DNA from: DATARH01 sp035309005
GTDB taxonomy: Bacteria > Pseudomonadota > Alphaproteobacteria > ATCC43930 > CGMCC-115725
Length of the DNA stretch: 64,000 bases
NCBI GenBank assembly: GCA_035309005.1
Contig: DATGFP010000023.1
Coordinates: forward strand, 1-64,000
Direction of reading: 5' to 3'
The position numbers were made by a program, and so were the translations under genes. Below, piece after piece: positions 26,736-34,651 of this stretch (position 1 is the stretch's first letter; the number at the start of each line of letters is the position of its first letter). The notes under the pieces are model-generated. The model worked only from the letters and a program-made list of their open reading frames with translations, had not been told where the DNA came from and did no database searches.

Positions 26736-26942
26736 TCAGCCGCCCTGCAGAGGGCGCACGATCTCAACCGCATCGCCCGGCGACAGCGCTGCGACCGGCC
26801 ATTCGGCGCGGCGCACGACGGCGCCGTTGACGGCCACGGCGAGAAAGCGCGCCTGCGGGTCGATCCCGCGAAGGGCGAGCAATTCGGCAACCGTCGTCAC
26901 CGCGACCTCGGCCTCTTCGCCGTTGATGCGCAACCGCGTCAT
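26736..26942 (-). CDS. thiS: Sulfur-carrier protein ThiS
   Basis: This 68-residue ubiquitin-fold protein starts at ATG 26942, which overlaps the thiO stop as ATGA. It has the family opening (MTRLRINGEEAEV), the central VAVNGAVVRRAEWP, PGDAVEIVRPLQGG and the obligatory C-terminal Gly-Gly, which is adenylated and carries the thiocarboxylate used by ThiG. Length is normal. Translational coupling to thiO and the location after the TPP riboswitch agree with the role. Confidence 0.95.
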   Translation of the reverse strand: MTRLRINGEEAEVAVTTVAELLALRGIDPQARFLAVAVNGAVVRRAEWPVAALSPGDAVEIVRPLQGG

Positions 26943-28126
26943 CGCGCCCCCGCGATGCCGGCCAACCGCGCCGGCGCCGGCTCGGCGGCGAAGCGCTCGG
27001 GCGAGAACGGGCGGGCGATGTCGGGCAGCCGGCCACGCAGTATATAGGTGCTGACCGTCGCGGCGCTGACCGGCGTCAATAGAATGCCGTTGCGGTGGTG
27101 GCCGGTGGCGATGACCAGCCCGTCGAGACCGCTCGGCCCTAGCATCGGGGCGTCGTCGCGCGAACCCGGCCGGAAGCCGACCCAGGTCTCGGCAACCGGC
27201 AGTTCCTCGATCGCCGGCACCGCGCGCCAGGCGCCCTCGATGAGCGCCAACAGGCCGCCAGCGGTGAGCCGCGCATCGAAGCCGCGCTCTTCGACCGTGG
27301 CGCCGATGACGAGGCGGCCGTCGAGCCGCGGCACGAGATAGCCGCGCGGCAGCCAGATCACATGGCGCAACAAGGGCGCCGCCGGGTCCATCTGCAGCGC
27401 CAGCATCTGCCCCTTGATCGGGCGCACCGGCGGCAGGTGCTCGGGCGGGATGCCCCCCACTTCGCGCGACCAGGCGCCGGCCGCCAGCACGACGAACTCT
27501 GCTTCGTCCCGGCCGCGCTCGGTGACGACGCCGCCGGCGCGAGCGCCCGACAGGATCACCTCGCGAACGGGACAATGCTCGACCAGCTCGACGCCGGCGC
27601 CGCGGGCAGCAAGCGCCAAGGCCCGGCCGACCAGGCGGTTCTCGACCTGATGGTCGCGCGGGCTCCACACCGCGGCGGCCAGCCCGGGCTTCAGATGCGG
27701 CTCGCGCTCGCGCGCCGCGGCCGCGGTCAGCCATTCGAGGTCGAGGCCGAGCGCCTTCTGGAATTCGTAGGAATGGCGTAGCTGCGCGGCGTCGTCGCGG
27801 TTGAGCGCGACGACCAGCGTGCCTTCGTCGCGATACTCGACCGGAATGCCGGCGGCCGCCTCGAGCTCGCGGGCAAACTGCGGCCACATCCGCTGGCTTT
27901 CGAGCGCCAGCGGCAGCAACGGTTCCTCGCCGGGCTCGGTCTCGACCGCGGCCGCCAGCATGCCGGCCGCCGCCCAGCTGGCACCGCGGCCAGCTTCGCC
28001 GCGGTCGTAAACCGTCACCCGGCAGCCGGCCTGCGCGAGACGCCAGGCGATACCGAGCCCGATGACGCCGGCGCCGATGACGATCGTCCGCGGCCGCCGC
28101 GATGGAACAGCAATTGACGCGCTTAT
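26939..28126 (-). CDS. thiO: Glycine oxidase ThiO, with a non-standard start
   Basis: This FAD-dependent amine oxidase makes dehydroglycine for the thiazole ring. The dinucleotide motif TIVIGAGVIGLGIAWRLAQAG lies within the first 45 residues. DRGEAGRGASWAAAGM, REPHLKPGL and VGFRPGSRDDAPMLG follow, and the C-terminal GHHRNGILLTP is typical of ThiO. No ATG, GTG or TTG lies in frame between the riboswitch and the FAD motif. The frame is open back through the riboswitch to a TTG at 28264, which cannot be the real start. An ATA at 28126 is six bases after the GGAGGGAG of the riboswitch; an ATT is at 28114. I report the ATA as the likeliest start, about 395 residues. Confidence 0.85.
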   Translation of the reverse strand: MSASIAVPSRRPRTIVIGAGVIGLGIAWRLAQAGCRVTVYDRGEAGRGASWAAAGMLAAAVETEPGEEPLLPLALESQRMWPQFARELEAAAGIPVEYRDEGTLVVALNRDDAAQLRHSYEFQKALGLDLEWLTAAAAREREPHLKPGLAAAVWSPRDHQVENRLVGRALALAARGAGVELVEHCPVREVILSGARAGGVVTERGRDEAEFVVLAAGAWSREVGGIPPEHLPPVRPIKGQMLALQMDPAAPLLRHVIWLPRGYLVPRLDGRLVIGATVEERGFDARLTAGGLLALIEGAWRAVPAIEELPVAETWVGFRPGSRDDAPMLGPSGLDGLVIATGHHRNGILLTPVSAATVSTYILRGRLPDIARPFSPERFAAEPAPARLAGIAGAR

Positions 28127-28129
28127 GAC

Positions 28130-28232
28130 GGACTCCCTCCACCGGGCATGCCCGGCCAGGTTCAGTGGGTCTGATCTCAGCTGCCGACGCGAGCGGCCAA
28201 GCCGCCGACCGGGACAGCACCCCAGCCTCGCG
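28130..28232 (-). promoter_or_regulatory. TPP riboswitch (THI box)
   Basis: The minus strand carries the conserved THI elements in order: GGGGTGC (+ 28217-28223), GCTGAGA, ACCC, GAACCTG, a GGGCATGCCC stem, and GGAGGGAG (+ 28133-28140). The P1 stem pairs sequence around GAGGCT with AGTCC at the 3' end. The last element doubles as the ribosome site of thiO, so ligand binding would block translation initiation, and the whole thiO-thiS-orphan-thiG message is predicted to be TPP-repressed. Confidence 0.95.
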
Positions 28233-28359
28233 GTAATTTCAGGCCGAGCCTCGCGGCGATGCAAGGGTTTTCTACGAGCGGGGGTGCCGGACCCGCCGGG
28301 GGCGGCCCGCTCGCCGCGGCCGGCGCAACCATGGCGCGCCGCCCTCGCCCACGGTTAAC

Positions 28360-28473
28360 GTTTTGGTGATGGTCGTCGGCTAGGGTGCGGTTACGCGCTT
28401 CTCCAACGCGCGTCGCCCTTATGGGCATCCTCCCCTCATCCTTGAGGCCGTCCCACGGGCGGCCTCTTTTTTT
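28360..28473 (+). ncRNA. Candidate small RNA or leader attenuator ending in a strong terminator
   Basis: A rho-independent terminator is clear: GAGGCCG (28444-28450), a nine-base loop, CGGCCTC (28460-28466), then seven T. No coding frame ends here, so it terminates a short non-coding transcript. Upstream is CCTCCCCTC at about 28430, able to pair with ribosome-binding sites and reminiscent of anti-Shine-Dalgarno loops in alphaproteobacterial sRNAs. The next gene begins 80 bp later, so it may instead be an attenuator for that gene. The 5' end is not known; 28360 is a guess. The terminator itself is certain, the RNA is inferred. Confidence 0.45.
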
Positions 28474-28553
28474 GCCGCTCGGCATTGCCGCGAGCGGCCG
28501 GATGGGTTTCCTTTGTGGCGGACGGCCTCGCCCAGACAAGATGGAACTGAAAG

Positions 28554-30272
28554 ATGCGGATCAAGCTCGGACCGACAGCCGCCGCGCTGGTGCTGTGCCT
28601 CTCCTTCGCCGCTCCGGCCGGGGCCGCCGAGCCGTCCGCGCCGGAATTCAAGACCGAGATCGACCACTTCCTCGACCAACTCGGGGCCGACACCCAGGGC
28701 ATCGTCAAATGGGAGGGCGCCGACCACGTCGATTTGCGCATGGAGGGCGATGCGGCGATCGCCGATTTCACCAACGCCCGGATCTCGATTGGCGCTGAGC
28801 CGAACAAGGCGACCGCCAAGCGCGCCGCGGTGACCTTCGATCATGTCGAGGTCCGGCGGACGCCGGCGCCCGACGGGGCGAGCAAGCTGGCGTTCGTCCT
28901 TCCGCAGAACGCGGTGCTGAAGGCGCCGGACCACGCCGCGATCAATCTGACGCTGAAGGACGCGACGGCGAGCGCGACGATCGATGCCGGGTCGGGCCGC
29001 GTGCGGGCCAGCGAATTGGCGTTCGCCGGCGCGCGGATCGACGACAAGGCGAGCGGCGATTGGGTCAGCTTCGGGCCGCTGGCGAGTTCGTACAAGATCG
29101 TCGCCGGCCCTAATGGCAGCTGGGCCGGGCCGATCGCCTTCGAGTTGCAGAAGGTCGAATTCTTCGCGACGCAAGGCCCGACCAGCGGCGCGATCGACCG
29201 CATCGCTTATGACGCCCGCTCGGCCGGCCCCGATCTCGTCGCGCTCAACAAGCTGCGCGACCGGCTCGATGCGCTGCGCCGGCAGGACCTGCCGCCGGAT
29301 AAGCGGCTCGACGCTTCGCTCGAGCTGCTGCCGAGCATCATGGCGATGTTCAGCGAGGCGAAGGGCGAGCTGACGCTCGCCGGCCTGACGGTGCGGGCAT
29401 CGGGCGGCAGCCCGCTGGTCGCCCTCAAGAAGGCCAGCCTCGGCGGCGCGCTGACCGGGCTGTCGGGGGAGAGCGCCGCGCTGCGGATCACCCTCCAGCA
29501 TGATGGCCTGTCGGTCGCGCCGACCCTGCTCGATCCCGGCAAGGTGCCGCAGCGGGCAAAGCTCGATTTCGGCCTCGAAAATGTCGGCACAGCGGCGCTG
29601 CGCAACATTCTGGAAGCCGCCAGCAAGATGCGCGCGGCGGCGAGCGAGCCCGACAAGCAGCAGGCCCAGCAGCAGGCAGTCGCGGCCGCGGCGACCCTGA
29701 AGCCGGTGCTGCGCGTCTATGATCTTGCCGTCGACACCAACGATGTCGGCATTTCGGGCAAGGGCGAAGCCAAGGGCTCGCCCTTGTCGCCGCTGGGATA
29801 CAGCGCCGAGGGTGACGTCGCGGTGCGTGGCTTCGACGCGCTCGCCGGCCTCGTCGGCAACGCCCCGCCAGCCGCCTATCTGCCGCTGTTGCAGGAAATC
29901 GGCACACCGGCCAAGGCCGACGACGGCAGCAAGCGGCTCAATTTTCACCTCGCTTCGACGCTGCAGAAGCTGATCACGGTCAACGGCAACGACGTCACCG
30001 CGTGGTTTGCCGGCGGCGGCCCGGCGCCCGGCCAGCCGCGCGATCTGCGGCCGGCCGCGCCGGCGATGAGCGGCGCCGATGTCGTCGCCGTCCAGCACGC
30101 GCTGGCCGCCGCCCACATCGCCGCGCCGCAGACTGGCAACTACGACGGCGCGACCGCGGCCGCCGTCGCGCGCTTCCAGAAGGCGAACGCACTCAATGTC
30201 GATGGCGTCGTCGATCAGGCGACGCGGCAGAAACTCGGGGTGAAACCGGTCGCGACGCCGGGGGCAAATTGA
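28554..30272 (+). CDS. Exported protein of unknown function with C-terminal peptidoglycan-binding domain
   Basis: This 572-residue protein starts at ATG 28554 with a signal peptide (MRIKLGPTAAALVLCLSFAAPAGA). Residues 25-470 form a large repetitive-looking domain of short strands, with DHVDLRMEGDAAIADFTNARI and LTLAGLTVRASGG. It resembles envelope lipid-transport-like or DUF945/DUF2125-type folds, but I cannot assign it. After a Pro/Ala linker a PG_binding_1 domain is clear at about 500-560 (VQHALAAAHIAAPQTGNYDGATAAAVARFQ). It probably acts in the periplasm and contacts the wall. The terminator-ended leader upstream may control it. Confidence 0.75.
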   Translation: MRIKLGPTAAALVLCLSFAAPAGAAEPSAPEFKTEIDHFLDQLGADTQGIVKWEGADHVDLRMEGDAAIADFTNARISIGAEPNKATAKRAAVTFDHVEVRRTPAPDGASKLAFVLPQNAVLKAPDHAAINLTLKDATASATIDAGSGRVRASELAFAGARIDDKASGDWVSFGPLASSYKIVAGPNGSWAGPIAFELQKVEFFATQGPTSGAIDRIAYDARSAGPDLVALNKLRDRLDALRRQDLPPDKRLDASLELLPSIMAMFSEAKGELTLAGLTVRASGGSPLVALKKASLGGALTGLSGESAALRITLQHDGLSVAPTLLDPGKVPQRAKLDFGLENVGTAALRNILEAASKMRAAASEPDKQQAQQQAVAAAATLKPVLRVYDLAVDTNDVGISGKGEAKGSPLSPLGYSAEGDVAVRGFDALAGLVGNAPPAAYLPLLQEIGTPAKADDGSKRLNFHLASTLQKLITVNGNDVTAWFAGGGPAPGQPRDLRPAAPAMSGADVVAVQHALAAAHIAAPQTGNYDGATAAAVARFQKANALNVDGVVDQATRQKLGVKPVATPGAN

Positions 30273-30341
30273 CAGCCGGGCCGCGACCGCACTATCACCG
30301 GGGCACGCGTCGGCCGTGCCGGAACCGCAAGGAGCCAAGCC

Positions 30342-31049
30342 ATGGCGAACAAGGTATATCCCAACGCTGAAGCGGCGCTGGCCGGCCTCTTGCATGACGG
30401 GATGATGGTCATGGCCGGCGGCTTCGGCCTCTGCGGCATACCGGAAAAGCTGATCCTGGCGGTGCGCGACTCGGGGGTCAAAGGACTGACCGTCGTCTCT
30501 AACAATGCCGGGATCGACGGCGCCGGGCTCGGCCTCCTCCTGGAAAGCCGCCAGATCCGCAAGATGATCTCGTCCTATGTCGGCGAGAACAAGCTGTTCG
30601 CCGAGCTCTACCTTAAGGGCGAGCTCGAGCTCGAATTCAACCCGCAGGGCACGCTCGCCGAGCGCGTCCGCGCCGGCGGCGCCGGCGTTCCGGCGTTCTT
30701 CACCAAGACCGGCGTCGGCACATTGGTCGCCGAGGGCAAGGAACTGCGCCAGTTCGCCGGCGAGGCCTATGTGATGGAACAGGGCCTCGTCGCCGATCTC
30801 GCGATCGTCCACGCCTGGAAGGGGGACCGCGAGGGCAACCTCGTCTACCGCAAGACCGCGCGCAACTTCAATCCGGTGATGGCGACCGCCGGCAAGGTCA
30901 CAATCGCCGAGGTCGAGCACCTGGTCGAGCCCGGCGAGATCGACCCCGACCACATCCACACGCCGGGCATCTTCGTGCAGCGCATCGTGCACTATCCGTC
31001 ATACGAGAAGCGCATCGAGCAGCGCACGGTCAGGAAGCGGGGAAGTTAA
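30342..31049 (+). CDS. scoA: 3-oxoacid CoA-transferase subunit A
   Basis: This 235-residue protein has the family-I CoA transferase alpha signature near the start: MVMAGGFGLCGIPEKLI at about residues 22-39. LTVVSNNAGIDGAGLG follows, then GTLVAEGKELRQF and the C-terminal HIHTPGIFVQRIVHY. With subunit B it moves CoA from succinyl-CoA to acetoacetate or a related 3-oxoacid, for ketone-body or branched-chain degradation. The two subunit genes are separated by 124 bp containing a palindromic repeat, yet are in one direction and probably one operon. pcaIJ and atoDA enzymes are close relatives. Confidence 0.9.
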   Translation: MANKVYPNAEAALAGLLHDGMMVMAGGFGLCGIPEKLILAVRDSGVKGLTVVSNNAGIDGAGLGLLLESRQIRKMISSYVGENKLFAELYLKGELELEFNPQGTLAERVRAGGAGVPAFFTKTGVGTLVAEGKELRQFAGEAYVMEQGLVADLAIVHAWKGDREGNLVYRKTARNFNPVMATAGKVTIAEVEHLVEPGEIDPDHIHTPGIFVQRIVHYPSYEKRIEQRTVRKRGS

Positions 31050-31059
31050 TATCCGAGCC

Positions 31060-31145
31060 GTCATTGCGAGGAGCGAAGCGACGAAGCAATCCCGACCAGG
31101 CTCGACTCCGCCGGACCGGGATTGCTTCGCTTCGCTCGCAATGAC
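31060..31145. repeat. Long inverted repeat between the CoA-transferase subunit genes
   Basis: The left arm (31060-31093) starts GTCATTGCGAG and runs to GAAGCAATCCC; the right arm (31118-31144) is its inverse, ending CGCAATGAC. It is a typical dispersed proteobacterial intergenic palindrome. As RNA it would form a stable hairpin inside the scoAB message and could affect the ratio of the two subunits. Confidence 0.8.
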
Positions 31146-31173
31146 GATTTAGGGCCATTGGAGGAGCGAGGTC

Positions 31174-31821
31174 ATGCCCTGGACACGCGACGAGATGGCG
31201 AAGCGCGCCGCCGCCGAGCTGGAGGACGGGTTTTACGTCAACCTCGGGATCGGCATCCCGACGCTGGTGTCGAACTTCATCCCGCAAGGCATGAGCGTGC
31301 AGCTGCAAAGCGAGAACGGCATGATGGGAATGGGCCCCTTTCCCTGGGAGGGCGAGGAGGACGCCGATCTGATCAACGCGGGGAAACAAACTGTTACAGA
31401 GCTCCCGACCACCAGCTATTTCGACAGTGCGCAATCCTTCGGGATGATCCGCGGCGGCCATATCGACCTCTCGATCTTGGGCGCCATGCAGGTCGCCGAG
31501 AATGGCGACCTCGCGAACTGGATGATTCCCGGCCGCATGGTCAAGGGCATGGGCGGCGCGATGGACCTCGTCGCCGGGGTCAAACGGGTGATCGTCCTGA
31601 TGGAGCACACCGCCAAGGGCGAGCCGAAATTGCTGCATCGCTGCAACCTGCCGCTGACCGGCGCGGGGGTCGTCGACATGGTGATCACCGAGCTCGGCGT
31701 CTTCGCGATCGACAAGAAGGGCGGCGGCATGGAGCTCGTCGAGATCGCGCCGGACGTGACGCTCGACGAGGTGAAGCGCCAGACCGAGGCGGCGTTCCGG
31801 GTGCGGCCGGGGCTCGAATAG
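31174..31821 (+). CDS. scoB: 3-oxoacid CoA-transferase subunit B
   Basis: This 215-residue protein carries the beta-subunit signature with the catalytic glutamate that forms the CoA thioester in SENGMMGMGPFP at about residues 47-58. The preceding VNLGIGIPTLVSNFIP is the conserved binding loop. Later segments HIDLSILGAMQV and MGGAMDLVAGVKRVIVLMEH match the family. The N-terminal MPWTRDEMAKRAAAEL is standard. It pairs with the upstream alpha subunit. Confidence 0.92.
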   Translation: MPWTRDEMAKRAAAELEDGFYVNLGIGIPTLVSNFIPQGMSVQLQSENGMMGMGPFPWEGEEDADLINAGKQTVTELPTTSYFDSAQSFGMIRGGHIDLSILGAMQVAENGDLANWMIPGRMVKGMGGAMDLVAGVKRVIVLMEHTAKGEPKLLHRCNLPLTGAGVVDMVITELGVFAIDKKGGGMELVEIAPDVTLDEVKRQTEAAFRVRPGLE

Positions 31822-31876
31822 GCGCTTGCCATCCGGCCTTGGCTTAGCGAACCAGCATCGCAGGGGGAGAACATTT

Positions 31877-33067
31877 ATGGCGACGGTCAACGAAGGCGCG
31901 GTCCCGGATTTTCTGCGGATGGACCAGGCGGTCGGCTCGGACCCGGCCAACGCCAAGAAAACCGGCAGCTGGCACGGCTGGCCGACCAAGGACATCACCC
32001 CGGTCACGCTGAGCGACAACGAAGGCCGCACGGTGCGGATCCGCACCCCGGTGATGGACCTCGAGGGGCTGATCACGCCGACCGACCTGCACTATACGGT
32101 GCAGCATTTCGCGGTGCCGCCGGTCGTCGAAAGCGCGGCGTGGGAACTGCAGGTCTACGGCGAGGTCAAGGCGCCGCTGACCCTCAACTTCGCGCAGCTG
32201 CGGCGCTTTCCCGGCCGCAGCGTGCGCACCGTGATGGAGTGTTCCGGCAGCGACGCGACGTTTTTCGAGTACTTCAAGGGCGAGGGGCCGAAGCCGTCAC
32301 GCACCCAGGAGGGGATGATCCTCAGCGCCAGCGAGTGGACCGGCGTGCCCTTGGCCGCGGTGCTGCACGAGGCCGGGCTCACCGCCAAATCGCTCTTTGT
32401 GCGCGCCGAGGGCAACGACCGGGGCGTGCCGAACACCGCGGCCCCGGGCACCAAGCCGTTTTATTACGACAAGGGCCTGCCGATCGAGAAGGCGCTGCAC
32501 CCCGACACGATCCTCGCCTGGGCGCAGAACGGCCAGCTGTTGGAGCACCTGCACGGCGCCCCGGTGCGCCTGCTGGTCCCCGGCTGGTCGGGCAACTGGT
32601 CGGTCAAGTGGCTCAACAAGCTGGAGGTTTTGGAGCGCGAGCCCGATTGCTGGTACCACTATCAGTTCTATTATTACGGCGACTCGCCGGACGACCCGAA
32701 CAAGGAGCTGATCACGACGATCGGCGTCAAATCGATCATCACCCAGCCCAATGACGACACCGAGCAGATGTCGCCCGGGGTCCACATGATCCGCGGCTAC
32801 GCGTGGAGCGGCGCCGGCGCGATCGCCCAGGTCGAGGTCAGCGTCGACGGCGGCGAGAGCTGGCACGCCGCCCATATCGAGCAGCCGCGCGAGCGTTTCA
32901 TGTGGGTGCGCTGGTCATACCGCTGGGACGTGCGCCAGCGCGGCACTCACCACCTGATGTCGCGGGCGACCGACGAAGTCGGCCGGGTGCAGTCGCACGA
33001 GCCGCGCTACAACCATATGCGCAAGAATTTCAGCGCCATCGTCGGCTACAAGGTCTCGGTCGGATGA
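31877..33067 (+). CDS. Sulfite-oxidase-family molybdopterin oxidoreductase
   Basis: The ATG at 31877 follows GGGGGAGA. The 396-residue protein has the Moco-binding domain of sulfite oxidases with the molybdenum-ligand Cys in VMECSGSD near residue 121. HLHGAPVRLLVPGWSGNWSVKWL near 235 is the conserved cofactor segment. A C-terminal Ig-like dimerisation domain follows with GYAWSGAGAIAQVEVSVDGGESWHAA. No twin-arginine or other signal peptide is present, although SoxC and SorA relatives are exported, so either this member is cytoplasmic or it is carried by a partner. No cytochrome partner is adjacent. Substrate could be sulfite or another oxo-acceptor. Confidence 0.85.
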   Translation: MATVNEGAVPDFLRMDQAVGSDPANAKKTGSWHGWPTKDITPVTLSDNEGRTVRIRTPVMDLEGLITPTDLHYTVQHFAVPPVVESAAWELQVYGEVKAPLTLNFAQLRRFPGRSVRTVMECSGSDATFFEYFKGEGPKPSRTQEGMILSASEWTGVPLAAVLHEAGLTAKSLFVRAEGNDRGVPNTAAPGTKPFYYDKGLPIEKALHPDTILAWAQNGQLLEHLHGAPVRLLVPGWSGNWSVKWLNKLEVLEREPDCWYHYQFYYYGDSPDDPNKELITTIGVKSIITQPNDDTEQMSPGVHMIRGYAWSGAGAIAQVEVSVDGGESWHAAHIEQPRERFMWVRWSYRWDVRQRGTHHLMSRATDEVGRVQSHEPRYNHMRKNFSAIVGYKVSVG

Positions 33068-33439
33068 GCAAGGGCGCGCCTGACGCCCGCTGGTAGCCCC
33101 TGGTAGCAACGGACCGAGCCAAAATGCGACGAGCCGGCGGGAGCCGGCTCGCTGGGAGATAAGGTTCTGGCGAAGGTGCTTGGCCGGCCGTAACGCGTTC
33201 GCAAAGATACTTGCGGTTTCGGTGAAAGGTTCTTGCCTGCCACGAAGCGTTACGTTGTGTTACAGATTGTCACAGAACCAGCCGCAGGGCAAGGCCTCAG
33301 TGCGACGCGGGTCCGCGCCCCAGTTTGCCGGTCGCCCGGCGCCCGGAGCCGACGGCCGGCTGATCGTTGCTAACAGGTTTCCGAACGATGGCGCGGCCGA
33401 TCGGTTACGTGACTTGCGCAAGACGGCGGCGGCCCGGCT
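33068..33439. other. Intergenic region upstream of opgC, no gene seen
   Basis: This 372-bp region has no convincing coding frame. The first half is GC-rich; the stretch 33200-33290 is lower in GC and holds the tandem GTTAC array described separately. I see no clear sigma70 promoter. Confidence 0.5.
33249..33273 (+). promoter_or_regulatory. Tandem GTTAC array, possible OmpR-type regulator site
   Basis: GTTAC occurs at 33249-33253 and 33259-33263 and GTCAC at 33269-33273, with exact 10-bp periodicity, one helical turn. OmpR/PhoB-type response regulators bind such tandem half-sites on one face of DNA. The array lies about 170 bp upstream of opgC, whose product modifies osmoregulated glucans. 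Confidence 0.4.
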
Positions 33440-34651
33440 TTGCTAAGCTCGGGCGTCGCCACCGGGCGGCCTGCCCAGGAGCTCAAATCGGCCTTGCCCG
33501 AGCCCACCGCACCCCGCGATCTTCGTCTCGACTTCTTTCGCGGCCTGTCGCTGATATTCATCTTTATCGATCATGTGCCGGAAAACGTCCTGACCTATTT
33601 CACGCTGCAGGCGACCACGTTTTTCGACGCGGCGGAGGTCTTCATTTTCATTTCCGGCTTCACGACCGCCCTGGTCTTTGGACGCCGGCTGCGCAGCAAG
33701 GGCGCGCTCTACGCGACCGCCGGCGTGCTGCGACGGGCATGGCAGCTTTATATCGCGCACGTCTTCCTTTTCGTCTTGTTCATCGCCGAGGTGTCGTACA
33801 CCGCGGCCACCTTCAACAACCCGATGTACACCGAAGAGATGCGCGTCGCGGCGTTTCTCGACGAGCCGTATGTCGCGGTGGCCAAGGCGTTGATGCTCGA
33901 GTTCCAACCGGCGTTTCTCGACATTCTGCCGCTCTACATCGTGATGCTGTTGATCTTCCCGCCGGTGCTGCTGGCCATGCAGCGCCATTGGCTCCTGGTG
34001 CTGGTGCCGTCGGCAATTGTCTACCTCGCGGTCCAGATCTTCGACATCTCGGTGCCGGCCTATCCGGCGGGACATGTCTGGTTCTTCAACCCGCTCGCCT
34101 GGCAGTTGCTGTTCATCGGCGGCGCGGTGCTGGGCGACCGCACCGGGCGCGGCCAGGATTTCGGCAGATTGCTGCGGCTCGCCTACCCGGTCGCCGCGGT
34201 GCTCTTTGCCGCGTCATTCGTCGTCAAGCTCAGCTGGACGCTCCACGGCATCGTGCCGGCGGTCCCCGGGCTCTTTCTCAGGGAGTTGTGGCCGATCGAC
34301 AAAAACAACCTGTCGCCCATTCGGCTCCTGCCGTTCCTGGCGCTCGTCGTGCTGGTCGCGGTCCACGTCCCGCGCGACGCCCGCTTTCTGACCAGCGCGG
34401 CGGCGCGGCCGCTGGTGCTGTGCGGCCAGCAGTCGCTCGAGCTGTTCTGCCTCGGCATCCTCCTCTCGGCGCTCGGACATTTCGTGCTGGCTGAATATAA
34501 TTCGGCGGAGGTGATGCAGCTCACCGTCAACCTCGTCGGCATCACCGCGATGTTTCTGACCGCCCGGACGATCGCCTGGTACAAGGCGATGGATCGCGCG
34601 CCGCTGCGGCAAGCGGCGCCGGCACACCGCGGCGACGGGGGCGCGTCGTGA
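33440..34651 (+). CDS. opgC: OpgC-family membrane acyltransferase (periplasmic glucan modification)
   Basis: The frame starts at TTG 33440; a TTG at about 33491 follows AGGAG and is an alternative. The roughly 400-residue integral membrane protein has about ten helices. It carries the OpgC signature LRLDFFRGLSLIFIFIDHVPEN at the start, FDAAEVFIFISGFTTALVFG, and HVWFFNPLAWQLLFIGGAVLG. Members add succinyl or other acyl groups to osmoregulated periplasmic glucans at the inner membrane. No glucan synthase (opgG/opgH or cyclic glucan genes) is in the window. The stop overlaps the start of the next gene as ATGA-type coupling (34648), tying it to two SGNH-fold proteins. Confidence 0.88.
   Translation: MLSSGVATGRPAQELKSALPEPTAPRDLRLDFFRGLSLIFIFIDHVPENVLTYFTLQATTFFDAAEVFIFISGFTTALVFGRRLRSKGALYATAGVLRRAWQLYIAHVFLFVLFIAEVSYTAATFNNPMYTEEMRVAAFLDEPYVAVAKALMLEFQPAFLDILPLYIVMLLIFPPVLLAMQRHWLLVLVPSAIVYLAVQIFDISVPAYPAGHVWFFNPLAWQLLFIGGAVLGDRTGRGQDFGRLLRLAYPVAAVLFAASFVVKLSWTLHGIVPAVPGLFLRELWPIDKNNLSPIRLLPFLALVVLVAVHVPRDARFLTSAAARPLVLCGQQSLELFCLGILLSALGHFVLAEYNSAEVMQLTVNLVGITAMFLTARTIAWYKAMDRAPLRQAAPAHRGDGGAS

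Noticed and set aside
26939..28264. ThiO start at the TTG at 28264
   Set aside because: That codon and the next 40 or so lie inside the TPP riboswitch and its upstream flank, which is non-coding RNA.
33180..33446. An 88-codon plus-strand frame upstream of opgC
   Set aside because: No ribosome site, no domain, atypical composition, and it overlaps the GTTAC array and the opgC start.
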